Positions 50,768-59,221 of a DNA stretch of 64,000 bases are shown piece after piece. Each line of letters starts with the position of its first letter. Position 1 is the stretch's first letter. The stretch is from an uncultured Oscillospiraceae bacterium (lineage in GTDB: Bacteria > Bacillota > Clostridia > Oscillospirales > Oscillospiraceae): positions 24,362-88,361 of the forward strand of contig CAAFLF010000017.1 in the NCBI GenBank assembly GCA_900763685.1. The letters are read 5' to 3'. The translations under genes were made by a program, and so were the position numbers. The notes below the pieces were generated by a model that had not been told where the DNA came from, did no database searches, and worked only from the letters and a program-made list of their open reading frames with translations.

Positions 50768-52288
50768 ATGGAAACCGCTCTGAACGATTCCGCCCTCCCC
50801 CTCCGCCGTCCGGACCGTCCGGCCAAGAAGCGGAGCGGCCTGGGCGCCCTCTTCCGTCCCGTGGACCTGATCCACGGCTCCTGCTGGCGGGCCATTCTGG
50901 CCTTCGCCTGCCCCATCATCCTCTCCTACCTCCTCCAGCAGATCTACACCATCAGCGACGCCGCCATCGTGGGCCAGACCCTGACGGCCCAGGAGGTGGC
51001 CGGCGTCAACGACACCTCCTCCCTGATCTTCATCTTCCTGCAGTTCGCCTTCGGCGTCAGCGCGGGCTTCTGCTCCGTCACCTCCTGCCGGGTGGGCGCC
51101 CATGACGAGGCCGGCGTCCGCCGGTCTCTCGCCGTGCAGTTCCTCCTCTCCGGCATCCTGACGGTGGCGCTGACGGCCCTGGCCCTGGCGCTCCTGGACC
51201 CCATGCTGGCCTGGATCAACGTCACCCCCGAGAGCGGCGAGGTCTACCGGGCCGCCCACACCTACTGCGCCGTGATCTTCGCGGGCATCGGGGCCCAGCT
51301 CTTCTATAACTTCGTCTGCTCCTTCCTCCGCAGCATGGGGGACTCCGCCACGCCCCTGGCCTTCCTCCTCTTCTCCACGGTTTTGAACGTGGGCCTGGAC
51401 CTCCTCTTCATCCTGGCCTTCCATTGGGGCGTTGCCGGGGCGGCCTTCGCCACCGTCACGGCTCAGCTCCTCAGCACCGTGGGCTGCTTCCTCTACGCCT
51501 TCCGCCGCTACCCCCAGCTCCGGCTGACGAAGGCCGACTGGCGCTTCCCCCGGCATGAGCTCACCCGCCACCTCATCCAGGGTGTGCCCCTGGGATTGCA
51601 GTTCTCCGTCCTGGCCGTGGGCATCATCGTGATGCAGAGCGTGGTGGTCCAGTTCGACACCCGGGCGGGCGTCATGGTCAGCGCCGCCGCGCAGAACGGC
51701 TTCGGCGCCGCCACCAAGCTCAATAACCTGCTGATGACGCCCCTCAACGGCCTCGGCGCCGCCATGACCAGCTTCACCGCCCAGAATCTCGGCGCCGGGG
51801 ACAGCCGCCGCATCCGCCAGGGCACCCTCCAGTCCCTTCTTATGGCCGGGATCATGGCCCTGGCCGCCATCGGCCTGGGCCTCCTCTGCACCCTGGGCGG
51901 CGCCTACCTCCGGGTCTTCCTCAGCGCCGACAAGATCACCGGGGCCACGGTCCTCTTCGGCAACCGCTACCTCTACGTGGACCTCGCCATGTACCCCTTC
52001 CTGGCCTTCATCTTCGCCGTCCGCAACTGCGTCCAGGGCATCGGCAAGCCCCAGTTCATCCTGGGGGCCGGCACGGCGGAGCTGGCGGCGAGAGTCCTGG
52101 TCTGCCTCTTCGTCCCCGCCGCCCTGGCGGGGGGCACCGTCAGCGCGGACGCACCCACCCTCTCCTACCTGGCCCTCTGCGCCGCGGACCCCGTGGCCTG
52201 GATGGCCGCGGACACCGTCCTCCTCTTCCCCTTCCTCCGCAACATCCTGCGCCAGGACTACCGCTACTTCTATCGCTCGGAAGCGTAA
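50768..52288 (+). CDS. MATE-family efflux transporter
   Basis: The 506-residue protein has a soluble charged N-terminus of about 35 residues, then twelve hydrophobic helices with MATE features: PIILSYLLQQIYTISDAAIVG (as two overlapping blocks near 48-68), NFVCSFLRSMGDSATPL (near 188) and AMTSFTAQNLGAG (near 335). It differs in sequence from the pump at 27245. The ribosome site is weak (GCGAGG). A TTGACT/TATCAT promoter and terminator make it a single-gene unit. Confidence 0.92.
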   Translation: METALNDSALPLRRPDRPAKKRSGLGALFRPVDLIHGSCWRAILAFACPIILSYLLQQIYTISDAAIVGQTLTAQEVAGVNDTSSLIFIFLQFAFGVSAGFCSVTSCRVGAHDEAGVRRSLAVQFLLSGILTVALTALALALLDPMLAWINVTPESGEVYRAAHTYCAVIFAGIGAQLFYNFVCSFLRSMGDSATPLAFLLFSTVLNVGLDLLFILAFHWGVAGAAFATVTAQLLSTVGCFLYAFRRYPQLRLTKADWRFPRHELTRHLIQGVPLGLQFSVLAVGIIVMQSVVVQFDTRAGVMVSAAAQNGFGAATKLNNLLMTPLNGLGAAMTSFTAQNLGAGDSRRIRQGTLQSLLMAGIMALAAIGLGLLCTLGGAYLRVFLSADKITGATVLFGNRYLYVDLAMYPFLAFIFAVRNCVQGIGKPQFILGAGTAELAARVLVCLFVPAALAGGTVSADAPTLSYLALCAADPVAWMAADTVLLFPFLRNILRQDYRYFYRSEA

Positions 52289-52292
52289 AAAA

Positions 52293-52330
52293 ACCGCCCC
52301 CGGAGCCAACGGCCCCGGGGGCGGTCTTTT
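52293..52330 (+). terminator. Intrinsic terminator
   Basis: ACCGCCCCCGGAGCC (52293-52307) pairs with GGCCCCGGGGGCGGT (52311-52325) with one mismatch, then CTTTT. Confidence 0.9.
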
Positions 52331-52345
52331 GAGCTTCCGCACCCC

Positions 52346-52374
52346 TGGACAGGCCGGAGCGGGGCTGGTATACT
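52346..52374 (+). promoter_or_regulatory. Promoter of the flavodoxin-fold gene
   Basis: TGGACA (52346-52351), 17-bp spacer, TATACT (52369-52374). Confidence 0.6.
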
Positions 52375-52487
52375 GGAATCTGAGGGAGCCGCCCTCTGAC
52401 GAAAAACCGGCAAATGGGGCTTCCCCAGCCCCGGAAACCCCTGAAAAATCCACCCCCTCGGGGGAAAACTGTAAGGAGGATACCACC

Positions 52488-53021
52488 ATGAACATCGTAC
52501 TGCTGACGGGCAGCGCCCACCGCTCCGGCACCACCGCCACCCTGGCCCGGGAGTTCCAGCGGGGCGCGGAGGACGCGGGCCACGAGGTCTTCCGCTTCGA
52601 CGCCGCCTTCCATGACGTCCATCCCTGCATCGGCTGCGACAGGTGCCGCCGGGAGGGGGTATGTACCTTCGCCGCCGACGACATGAAGCGACTTAACCCC
52701 CACCTCCTGGCAGCGGAGGCCGTGGTCTTCGTCTCGCCCATCTACTACTTCGACCTCAGCGCCCAGCTGAAGGCCGTCATCGACCGCTTCTACGCCAATG
52801 ACGACGCCCTCCACGGCGGCAAGCGGGCCCTCCTCCTCACCGCCATGGCGGATGAGGACCTGGCCGCCGCCGAAGGGGCGGACGCCACCTTCCGGAGCAT
52901 CTGCCAGTACCTCCAGTGGGAGAACGCCGGCATCCTCAACGCCGCCAACGCCTCCACCGCCGAAGACCTCACCGAGGAAGACCTCCGCCGTGCCTACGAC
53001 CTGGGCAAGGACCTGAAGTAA
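52488..53021 (+). CDS. Flavodoxin-fold NAD(P)H oxidoreductase
   Basis: The 177-residue protein has the FMN loop LLTGSAHRSGTTATLAREF (residues 5-23), a Cys motif HPCIGCDRCRREGVC (near 45-59) and SPIYYFDLSAQLKAVIDRFY (near 84), as in NADPH-dependent FMN reductase/iron-sulfur flavoprotein-like enzymes. AAGGAGG precedes ATG 52488 by about seven bases. It is a short single-gene unit. Its partner is not evident. Confidence 0.9.
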   Translation: MNIVLLTGSAHRSGTTATLAREFQRGAEDAGHEVFRFDAAFHDVHPCIGCDRCRREGVCTFAADDMKRLNPHLLAAEAVVFVSPIYYFDLSAQLKAVIDRFYANDDALHGGKRALLLTAMADEDLAAAEGADATFRSICQYLQWENAGILNAANASTAEDLTEEDLRRAYDLGKDLK

Positions 53022-53027
53022 ATCCCA

Positions 53028-53107
53028 AAGCGCCCGGGGCCTGTTGGCTCCGGGCGCTTCCCCCCCAAAACCGGCGCGCCCTCCGGGGGAAAGCCGGAGG
53101 GCGCGCC
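53028..53107. terminator. Two adjacent terminator-like hairpins between convergent genes
   Basis: AAGCGCCCGGGGCC (53028-53041) pairs with 53046-53059, and GGCGCGCCCTCCGG (53073-53086) pairs with 53094-53107. The second on the minus strand is followed by GGTTTTGG. Confidence 0.75.
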
Positions 53108-53132
53108 ATGGAAGAGAGGGATGCCGCGGGCC

Positions 53133-54488
53133 TTACAGCAGGCCCTGCAGCAGAACGATGATGATGAGGATGGGCAGCACGAACTGGAAGTAAGGCTTCA
53201 GCTTGGGGGAGAGCTTCAGCCCCTTGCCCCGGTTGGCCTCGGCCAGGTACCTGTCAAAGCCCCAGCCCCACTTGCTGACGCAGAAGAGGAGGTAAACGAG
53301 AGACCCGATGGGCAGCAGGAGGTTGCTCACCAGGAAGTCCTCGCTGTCCAGCACGCCCTTGCCCAGGATGGGAGTGAAATCGCTCCAGAGGTTGAAGCCG
53401 AAGACGCAGGGCAGGCTCAGCACCGCCAGCAGCACGCACCAGATGACGGAGGACTTCTTCCGGCTCCAGCCGAAGGTGTCCATGGAGATGGCCAGAATGT
53501 TCTCAAAGACCGCCAGAACCGTAGAGAAGCTGGCGAAGACCATGAAGAGGAAGAAGAGGGCGCCCCAGAAGCGGCCGCCGGCCATATTCACGAAGACCGG
53601 GGGCAGGGTCTCAAAGATGAGGGAGGGGCCGTTATCCGGCTGCACGCCGAAGGTGAAGCAGGCGGGGAAGATGATGGTGCCCGCCATCAGGGCCACGAAG
53701 GTGTCCAGCGCGCAGATGCGGGCGGCCTCGCCGGGAAGGCTGTGCTCCTCGCTCATGTAGCTGCCGAAGATCTCCATGGCGGCGATGCCGAGGCTCAGGG
53801 TGAAGAAGGACTGGTTCATGGCGTCCATGATGAGGGTGCCGAAGCCGTGCTGGCGGATGCTGTCAAGGGAGGGGAGCAGGTAGAACTTCATGCCCTCCGC
53901 CGCGCCGGAGAGAGTCAGGCTGTGGATGGCCAGCACCAGGATGAGGACGAGAAGGGCCAGCATCATGACCTTTGTCACCCGCTCCAATCCCTTCTCCAGG
54001 CCGAAGCTGCACACCAGGAAGCCCACGATGACCACGGCCACCGCCAGAACGCCCATCTCCATGGGGGAGGAGAGCATCTGGCCGAAGACGGCGCTGACCT
54101 CCTCCGTCGCCATCCCGCCGCGGAAGGAGCCGAAGGCGAAGCGGCCGAAGTAGCTCACCATCCAGCCCGTGACGGTGGTGTAGTACATCATGAGAAGGCA
54201 GCAGCCCAGAAGGCAGAACCAGCCGTGGATATGCCACTTCTGGCCCGGTTTTTCCAGGGCCCGATAGGCCAGCACCGCGCTCTTGCGCCCGGCCCGGCCC
54301 ACCGCCAGCTCCATGGTCAGCACGGGGATGCCCATGATGACCAGGCAGATGAGATAGAAGAGGACGAAGTAGCCGCCGCCGTTCTGGCCGGTGATGTAGG
54401 GGAAGCGCCAGACATTGCCAATGCCGATGGCGCAGCCCGCGCTCACCAGCAGAAAGCCCAACCGGGACCCGAAGGATTCACGTTTCAT
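53133..54488 (-). CDS. Sodium-dependent transporter, NSS/SNF family
   Basis: The 451-residue protein has eleven to twelve hydrophobic helices and the NSS signature GFLLVSAGCAIGIGNVWRFP (residues 11-30) with YITGQNGGGYFVLFYL after it. These carriers import amino acids or amines with sodium; bacterial relatives include tryptophan and leucine transporters. It is divergent from the LysR gene at 54618, whose product probably controls it. On the minus strand TTGTAA (54548-54543), 17-bp spacer, TAAGAT (54525-54520) form a promoter; GAGG precedes ATG 54488. Confidence 0.95.
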   Translation of the reverse strand: MKRESFGSRLGFLLVSAGCAIGIGNVWRFPYITGQNGGGYFVLFYLICLVIMGIPVLTMELAVGRAGRKSAVLAYRALEKPGQKWHIHGWFCLLGCCLLMMYYTTVTGWMVSYFGRFAFGSFRGGMATEEVSAVFGQMLSSPMEMGVLAVAVVIVGFLVCSFGLEKGLERVTKVMMLALLVLILVLAIHSLTLSGAAEGMKFYLLPSLDSIRQHGFGTLIMDAMNQSFFTLSLGIAAMEIFGSYMSEEHSLPGEAARICALDTFVALMAGTIIFPACFTFGVQPDNGPSLIFETLPPVFVNMAGGRFWGALFFLFMVFASFSTVLAVFENILAISMDTFGWSRKKSSVIWCVLLAVLSLPCVFGFNLWSDFTPILGKGVLDSEDFLVSNLLLPIGSLVYLLFCVSKWGWGFDRYLAEANRGKGLKLSPKLKPYFQFVLPILIIIVLLQGLL

Positions 54489-54519
54489 GTCGGATAACCT
54501 CGTTTATCAAGATGAACTT

Positions 54520-54589
54520 ATCTTAAACCTGTTTTCCTCCCTTTACAATGGCATATCCTGTATGATAACATAAGAAAAACTGATGTTAT
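54520..54589. promoter_or_regulatory. Divergent promoter region with LysR-type inverted repeat
   Basis: ATAACAT (54565-54571) faces ATGTTAT (54583-54589) across 11 bases, the T-N11-A form of LysR sites. It lies between the LysR start and the minus-strand promoter of the transporter (54548-54520). Confidence 0.6.
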
Positions 54590-54617
54590 ACCGAAGGAAG
54601 CGGCGAGGAGGATTTCC

Positions 54618-55532
54618 ATGAACCGGAATCAGCTCAAATACTTCGTGGCGGCGGCGGAGCACCGGAGCTTCACCAAGGCGGCGGAGCAGTTCTACCTGAC
54701 CCAGACGGCCATCACCCAGCAGATAAGGCTTTTGGAGGAGAGCCTGGGCTGCGAGCTCTTTGACCGGAGCACCCGGCCCGTGCGCCTCACCCCGGCGGGC
54801 CAGGTCTTCCTCCAGGAGGCCAAGGCCATTTTAGAGCGGATGAGCCAGGCCGCCGACCGGGTCCACGACGCGGCGGCGGGCCTCAGCGGCACGCTGCGCC
54901 TGGGCTACGTCCGGGGCTACGAGCGCAGCGACCTCTCGGTGATGACCCGGCGCTTCCACCGGGGCAACCGGGGCGTGCTCCTGACCTTTTACCGGGCGTC
55001 CACGGACGCACTGGCCGCCGGGCTCCTCCACCGGGAGTACGACGTGATCTTCACCTGGGACTCCACCAACCTCAAGCAGCAGGAGGGCGTCGCCTTCCGG
55101 ACGGTGGAGAAGGCCCGGTTGGTGGTGGCGCTCTACGCCGCCCATCCCCTGGCCCAGCGCCACCAGCTCCGGCGGGAGGAGCTCCGGGGCGAGACCATCC
55201 TCTACATGTCGCCGGACGCCGCCCACGACTCCTACGGCGACACCTTCTTCATGCAGCGCTACCGGGACGCGGGCTACCGGCCCAACATCCTCTTCCGCTC
55301 GGCGGACACGGAGAGCGTCCTCATGATGGTCTCGGCGGAGGAGGGCATCTCCATCCTGCCGGACTACTGCGTGGACAAGCTCTACCACGCCGACAACCTG
55401 ATCTTCATCCCGCTGGAGGGCGAGGGCGAGGAGGAGGAGATCATCGCCGCCTGGCAGCGGGACAACCAGAACCCCGCCCTGACCCAGTTCCTCTCCGTCC
55501 TCAACGCCGACCTGGACGCCGGACGCTACTGA
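54618..55532 (+). CDS. LysR-family transcriptional regulator
   Basis: The 304-residue protein opens MNRNQLKYFVAAAEHRSFTK and AAEQFYLTQTAITQQIRLLE, the LysR winged helix, followed by the sensor domain from about residue 90 (GTLRLGYVRGYERSD). The divergent NSS transporter gene and the inverted repeat between them make it the likely local regulator responding to the transported compound. GAGGAGG precedes ATG 54618. It is the last gene before the AT-rich island. Confidence 0.93.
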   Translation: MNRNQLKYFVAAAEHRSFTKAAEQFYLTQTAITQQIRLLEESLGCELFDRSTRPVRLTPAGQVFLQEAKAILERMSQAADRVHDAAAGLSGTLRLGYVRGYERSDLSVMTRRFHRGNRGVLLTFYRASTDALAAGLLHREYDVIFTWDSTNLKQQEGVAFRTVEKARLVVALYAAHPLAQRHQLRREELRGETILYMSPDAAHDSYGDTFFMQRYRDAGYRPNILFRSADTESVLMMVSAEEGISILPDYCVDKLYHADNLIFIPLEGEGEEEEIIAAWQRDNQNPALTQFLSVLNADLDAGRY

Positions 55533-55991
55533 CCTACCCTAAGAAGAATGGAAAAAGCTGGGCGACAAAGACGGGGGAAATCGCCGAAAAAGCGGCTAAA
55601 AATTCCCAATGACACCGGAGAACGCCGAAAAGGCCCCCTTCCGAGGAAGCGGGCCAAGACCTTTGGGAAACAGTCTTCGCGGAACGTTTTGGGGCGGAAA
55701 GCCCCTCTGAACCCCGGGTGGATCCCCGCCCTTTTTGGCACGTCCCCGTGCAAAGGGGAAAAAGAAAATTTTTGAGACAGGAAAAGACTGGAAATCCGAG
55801 GCGGCCCCTTCCAACGGGAAAAAGACCACCCCCGAGGTAGTTTCCAATAAGACAGTATGAGAACATTACTGACATAGGGTAGCTGCCGTACAGGAGTGCG
55901 ACAAGAAAAATTGGCGATACTTGGTTTTCACAACCAGGTATCGCCTTTTTCTATCTTTAAACAGAATGTTTGAATCTTATTGGAGGTACAT
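55533..55991. repeat. Gene-free left boundary of the island, possible MITE-like segment
   Basis: No gene is supported. CTACCCTA next to the LysR stop (about 55535) recurs inverted as TAGGGTAG (about 55875-55882), bracketing about 345 bp that could be a small non-autonomous element. Base composition drops in GC near 55860. Confidence 0.4.
55913..55950 (+). terminator. Intrinsic terminator at the island start
   Basis: GGCGATACTTGG (55913-55924) pairs with CCAGGTATCGCC (55934-55945) with one G-T pair, then T5. Confidence 0.85.
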
Positions 55992-56357
55992 ATGATGCAG
56001 GAATTGAACTATATCCGTTGCGGCGATTACTATATTCCCGATATTCGTTTGCCAGAAGAAACCAGACCTATTGGTCGTTGGGGACGGTTGCACAGGGAAT
56101 ATCTTGAAGAACATCACCCTATCCGCTTTAACGACCTTGTTCTCAGCGGTGAACTGTGGACTTATCTGGCGGATTTGAACGAGCAGGCAAAGAGCCGCCT
56201 TGAACTTATCATTAAGCAAACGAAAGCCGCTGAGGGCGTGACAGAGCGCATGAAGATGCACGATCAGATGGCATGGGTTAGAGCCATGAACAGCATTCGC
56301 AACCGAGCCGAGGAAATCATCCTCCGGGAAATGATCTATGAGGAGGATGCAGTATGA
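55992..56357 (+). CDS. tnpV: TnpV family transposon-encoded protein
   Basis: The 121-residue protein carries the family string RPIGRWGRLHREYLEEHHP near residues 28-46, then SGELWTYLADLNEQAKSRLE and AEGVTERMKMHDQMAWVRAM, matching TnpV proteins found on Tn4451-like and conjugative elements of Firmicutes. Its biochemical role is unclear. GGAGGT precedes ATG 55992; ATG 55995 is equally possible. It overlaps the next gene by ATGA. AT-rich codons contrast with the flanking chromosome and mark transferred DNA. Confidence 0.88.
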   Translation: MMQELNYIRCGDYYIPDIRLPEETRPIGRWGRLHREYLEEHHPIRFNDLVLSGELWTYLADLNEQAKSRLELIIKQTKAAEGVTERMKMHDQMAWVRAMNSIRNRAEEIILREMIYEEDAV

Positions 56358-56617
56358 GAATCCTCGAAGAATTTTGGTACGGCAACATCGAGCCAACCGA
56401 GTATGACACATCCTCTTGCAAAGAATACAGGAAGCTGCTGGAACTGATTTGCAGGAATGAAGAAAAGCTCAAAGCCACTATGACGGACGAGCAGAAAGAG
56501 TTGTTTGAGAAATATACCGATTGTGTGCGGGAGCATCAAACCAATACAGACTGCTTGATTTTTCAGAATGGGTTTAAGCTGGGGGCCAGAATGATGTTAA
56601 AAGTCATGGAAGAATAA
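56354..56617 (+). CDS. Small mobile-element protein partnered with TnpV (DUF6809-like)
   Basis: The 87-residue helical acidic protein (MRILEEFWYGNIEPTEYDTS, then NEEKLKATMTDEQKELFEKY and FQNGFKLGARMMLKVM) resembles the small protein that regularly follows TnpV on clostridial elements. It starts inside the tnpV stop (ATGA at 56354) and so is co-translated. Function unknown. Confidence 0.75.
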   Translation: MRILEEFWYGNIEPTEYDTSSCKEYRKLLELICRNEEKLKATMTDEQKELFEKYTDCVREHQTNTDCLIFQNGFKLGARMMLKVMEE

Positions 56618-56711
56618 TTGATCATATAACGACAGCGCTTATCGAACGATGGGCGCTGTCGTCACTTTATCGAATATAAACTCGTACTAAGAAGCCAATT
56701 GCCCCCTTATC

Positions 56712-56740
56712 TTGACAATTACAGACGAGTATGCTACAAT
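56712..56740 (+). promoter_or_regulatory. Promoter of the restriction-modification operon
   Basis: Consensus TTGACA (56712-56717), 17-bp spacer, TACAAT (56735-56740). Confidence 0.85.
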
Positions 56741-56770
56741 AGTGTTAGCTGTTTGTTAACAGCTAACACT
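56741..56770. promoter_or_regulatory. Perfect 13-bp inverted-repeat operator
   Basis: AGTGTTAGCTGTT (56741-56753) and AACAGCTAACACT (56758-56770) flank TGTT, directly after the -10 and 18 bp before the XRE gene. Most simply the autorepressor site of the XRE protein. Confidence 0.8.
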
Positions 56771-56788
56771 ATGAAGGGAGGAATATTA

Positions 56789-57205
56789 ATGGCTGTGTCG
56801 TCTGCCGATAAGAAAAAACTCGGCAAGTGGATTAAACAATCAAGAGAGAAGAAACAACCTCATCTTTCTCAGCGGCAGTTAGCACTGGCTGTAGATATCA
56901 CAAACGCTTCTCTCAGCTCGATTGAAAGCGGAATGATCTTCCCTTCTGAAGAGTTGCTATTAAAACTAATAGAACAACTCCAGCCACCTCCTGAACTGCG
57001 TGAAAAGATGTTGACCCTTTTCGCAAAAGCCAAAGGGACATCACCACCAGACATAAACGCAGAACTCAGTAAGAACCCGAAACTATGGGGTCTGATAAGA
57101 CAACTAATTGCAGTTGACCCATCAGAAGAACAAGTTACACAAATCGAGCAACTTATTTATGCGGGCATTTCCGCATCAGGAGGAACAACAAATGACATTG
57201 AATGA
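56789..57205 (+). CDS. XRE-family regulator of the restriction-modification operon
   Basis: The 138-residue protein has a helix-turn-helix at about residues 15-70 (LGKWIKQSREKK, SQRQLALAVDITNASLSSIE, then FPSEELLLKLIEQLQ) and a helical C-terminus. It is the first gene of the operon, behind a consensus promoter followed by a palindrome, as for control proteins that delay nuclease expression after entry into a new host. GGGAGG precedes ATG 56789. Its last 14 bases overlap the methyltransferase gene. Confidence 0.9.
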   Translation: MAVSSADKKKLGKWIKQSREKKQPHLSQRQLALAVDITNASLSSIESGMIFPSEELLLKLIEQLQPPPELREKMLTLFAKAKGTSPPDINAELSKNPKLWGLIRQLIAVDPSEEQVTQIEQLIYAGISASGGTTNDIE

Positions 57206-59177
57206 CCTTTTCAAAAATACTACATACGATGACACGCTATTCTCCGCTGAAGCAAAATCTGCGATAGAGTCTCGTATTTTTATGAAGTCTGTCCGTGGTA
57301 GCGAAGTGCCTTATGTTACTTGCGCAATTCGTGACAAAGAAATCAAGCTCACTCCCGAAGAAGCTGTTCGCCAGCTCTATATTTACAAGCTGATGAACGA
57401 TTACGGATATGCAACCAGCCGCATTCAACTGGAAACTCCAATTCACTTTGGCCGTGAGGTAAAACGAGCAGATATCGCTATTATGGACAAAGATCGTCCT
57501 ATGGTGCCGTATATCATCGTGGAGCTGAAAAAGCCGAAGCTTACTGATGGCAAGGAGCAGCTGAAATCCTACTGTAATGCCACCGGTGCACCTATTGGCG
57601 TTTGGACAAACGGAGAACAGATTTCCTGCTACAATCGAAAAGACCCCAATTTCTTTGAGGAAATCAGTGATATTCCCAAAGCAACGCAGAAGCTGTCTGA
57701 TATCATTAACGAAAAGTTTACCTATGAAGATCTGAAGCGCAAAGATAAAATCAGCACCCAGAAGAAGTCCCTTCGTTCCCTGATTAAAGAGATGGAGGAT
57801 GAAGTTCTTGCCAGTGCCGGTGTGGATTCCTTTGAAGAAATCTTTAAGCTGATCTTTGCTAAACTGTATGATGAGCTGATCTGTGCCAATGACCCCACCG
57901 CTTATCTGCAGTTCCGCAACAACGGAAATACTGACTATGAGCTGAAGGAAAAAATTCAGGGTCTGTTTGATGATGCCAAAAAGAAATGGGAAGGTATTTT
58001 CACAGACGAAAGCAAAATCCTGCTTTCCCCTTCTCATCTCGCAGTCTGCGTAGCTTCTCTACAGGACATTAAGCTCTTCAATAACAATCTTGATGTCGTG
58101 GATGATGCCTTTGAGTATCTGATGAGCAAAGCTCAAAAGGGTGAAAAAGGCCAGTATTTTACTCCTCGATATGTCATTGATATGTGTGTCAAGATGATGA
58201 ACCCCACTACCAAGGACAAAATCATCGACACCGCCTGCGGCAGCTCGGGCTTCACAGTCCATAGTATTTTCAAGGTTTGGAAGGATATTCGCAGAGAAAA
58301 AGGCCTCCCTGAAGGTGATGGATTCACTGCTGCGGAGCGCATCCCCGAGGAAACCAATTTTGTTAGAGACAATGTCTTTGCCATTGACTTTGATGAAAAG
58401 ACCGTCCGTGTCGCTCGCACACTGAACCTGATCGCCGGCGACGGTCAGACCAATGTGCTTCACCTGAACACACTGGACTATTCCCGTTGGGGCGAAACTA
58501 CTAAGCAGGAAGACTGGATTGATACCTATAACGAAGGCTTTAAGAAGCTGAAGAAGCTTCAGCCTGCTGGTGTGAAGGATTATAGCCAGTTCCAGTTTGA
58601 CCTCGTGATGGCAAATCCTCCGTTTGCTGGTGATATCAAGGAAAATACAATAATTTCTCATTATGAGCTTGGCAAAAACAGTGCTGGTAAATGGCAAAAT
58701 AAGGTTGGCCGTGATGTGCTGTTTATCGAGCGTAACCTGAACTTCCTTAAACCTGGCGGTCGTATGGCTATCGTTTTGCCGCAGGGCCGCTTCAACAACT
58801 CCAGCGATAAGTACATTCGTGAATTTATTGCTGAGCGTTGCCGTATTCTTGCCGTTGTAGGCTTGCATGGCAATGTGTTCAAGCCTCACACAGGAACTAA
58901 GACCTCTGTTCTGTTTGTGCAGAAGTGGGATGATGAACTGTGTCCCAAGAAGGAAGATTACCCCATTTTCTTTGCTACCATGCAAAAGCCGAGTAAAGAT
59001 AACTCCGGAGAGAAGATCTATGTAAAAGACCCCATTACCGGGGAAAATGTACTTGATCGCCACGGACACTTGATTGTTGACCATGATTTGTATAGTCACG
59101 ACGGTTTGACCCCGGACGGCATTGCAGAAGTATTTATTGAGTTTGCTAAGAAGGAAGGTTTAAGTTTTTTTCAATAA
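57192..59177 (+). CDS. hsdM: Fused HsdR-N-type nuclease / type I N6-adenine methyltransferase (HsdM)
   Basis: The 661-residue protein begins with a restriction-type nuclease domain (about 30-170): Asp94 in RADIAIMD and Glu111-Leu-Lys113 in IVELKKPK form a PD-(D/E)XK site. From about residue 290 an HsdM methyltransferase domain follows, with QYFTPRYVIDMCVKMM, motif I DTACGSSGF (Asp346) and motif IV NPPF (475-478). Single-chain restriction plus modification is unlike classical three-gene type I systems. I choose ATG 57192, nine bases after GGAGG and 14 bp inside the XRE gene. It stops at TAA 59175-59177, just after a T7 tract where a -1 shift would continue into hsdS. Confidence 0.93.
   Translation: MTLNDLFKNTTYDDTLFSAEAKSAIESRIFMKSVRGSEVPYVTCAIRDKEIKLTPEEAVRQLYIYKLMNDYGYATSRIQLETPIHFGREVKRADIAIMDKDRPMVPYIIVELKKPKLTDGKEQLKSYCNATGAPIGVWTNGEQISCYNRKDPNFFEEISDIPKATQKLSDIINEKFTYEDLKRKDKISTQKKSLRSLIKEMEDEVLASAGVDSFEEIFKLIFAKLYDELICANDPTAYLQFRNNGNTDYELKEKIQGLFDDAKKKWEGIFTDESKILLSPSHLAVCVASLQDIKLFNNNLDVVDDAFEYLMSKAQKGEKGQYFTPRYVIDMCVKMMNPTTKDKIIDTACGSSGFTVHSIFKVWKDIRREKGLPEGDGFTAAERIPEETNFVRDNVFAIDFDEKTVRVARTLNLIAGDGQTNVLHLNTLDYSRWGETTKQEDWIDTYNEGFKKLKKLQPAGVKDYSQFQFDLVMANPPFAGDIKENTIISHYELGKNSAGKWQNKVGRDVLFIERNLNFLKPGGRMAIVLPQGRFNNSSDKYIREFIAERCRILAVVGLHGNVFKPHTGTKTSVLFVQKWDDELCPKKEDYPIFFATMQKPSKDNSGEKIYVKDPITGENVLDRHGHLIVDHDLYSHDGLTPDGIAEVFIEFAKKEGLSFFQ
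59165..59171 (+). promoter_or_regulatory. T7 slippery tract joining hsdM to hsdS
   Basis: In frame the mRNA reads AGT TTT TTT CAA TAA. A -1 slip on T-TTT-TTT gives TCA ATA AGC and stays open through SISPSVEPFDEAKYKALMVG into hsdS. One extra T by replication slippage would do the same. Confidence 0.55.
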
Positions 59178-59221
59178 GCCCATCCGTTGAACCTTTCGAT
59201 GAAGCCAAGTACAAGGCTTTG

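Noticed and set aside
53028-53107. Possible small RNA gene in the two stacked hairpins
   Set aside because: They lie between convergent genes with no promoter and are adequately explained as terminators.
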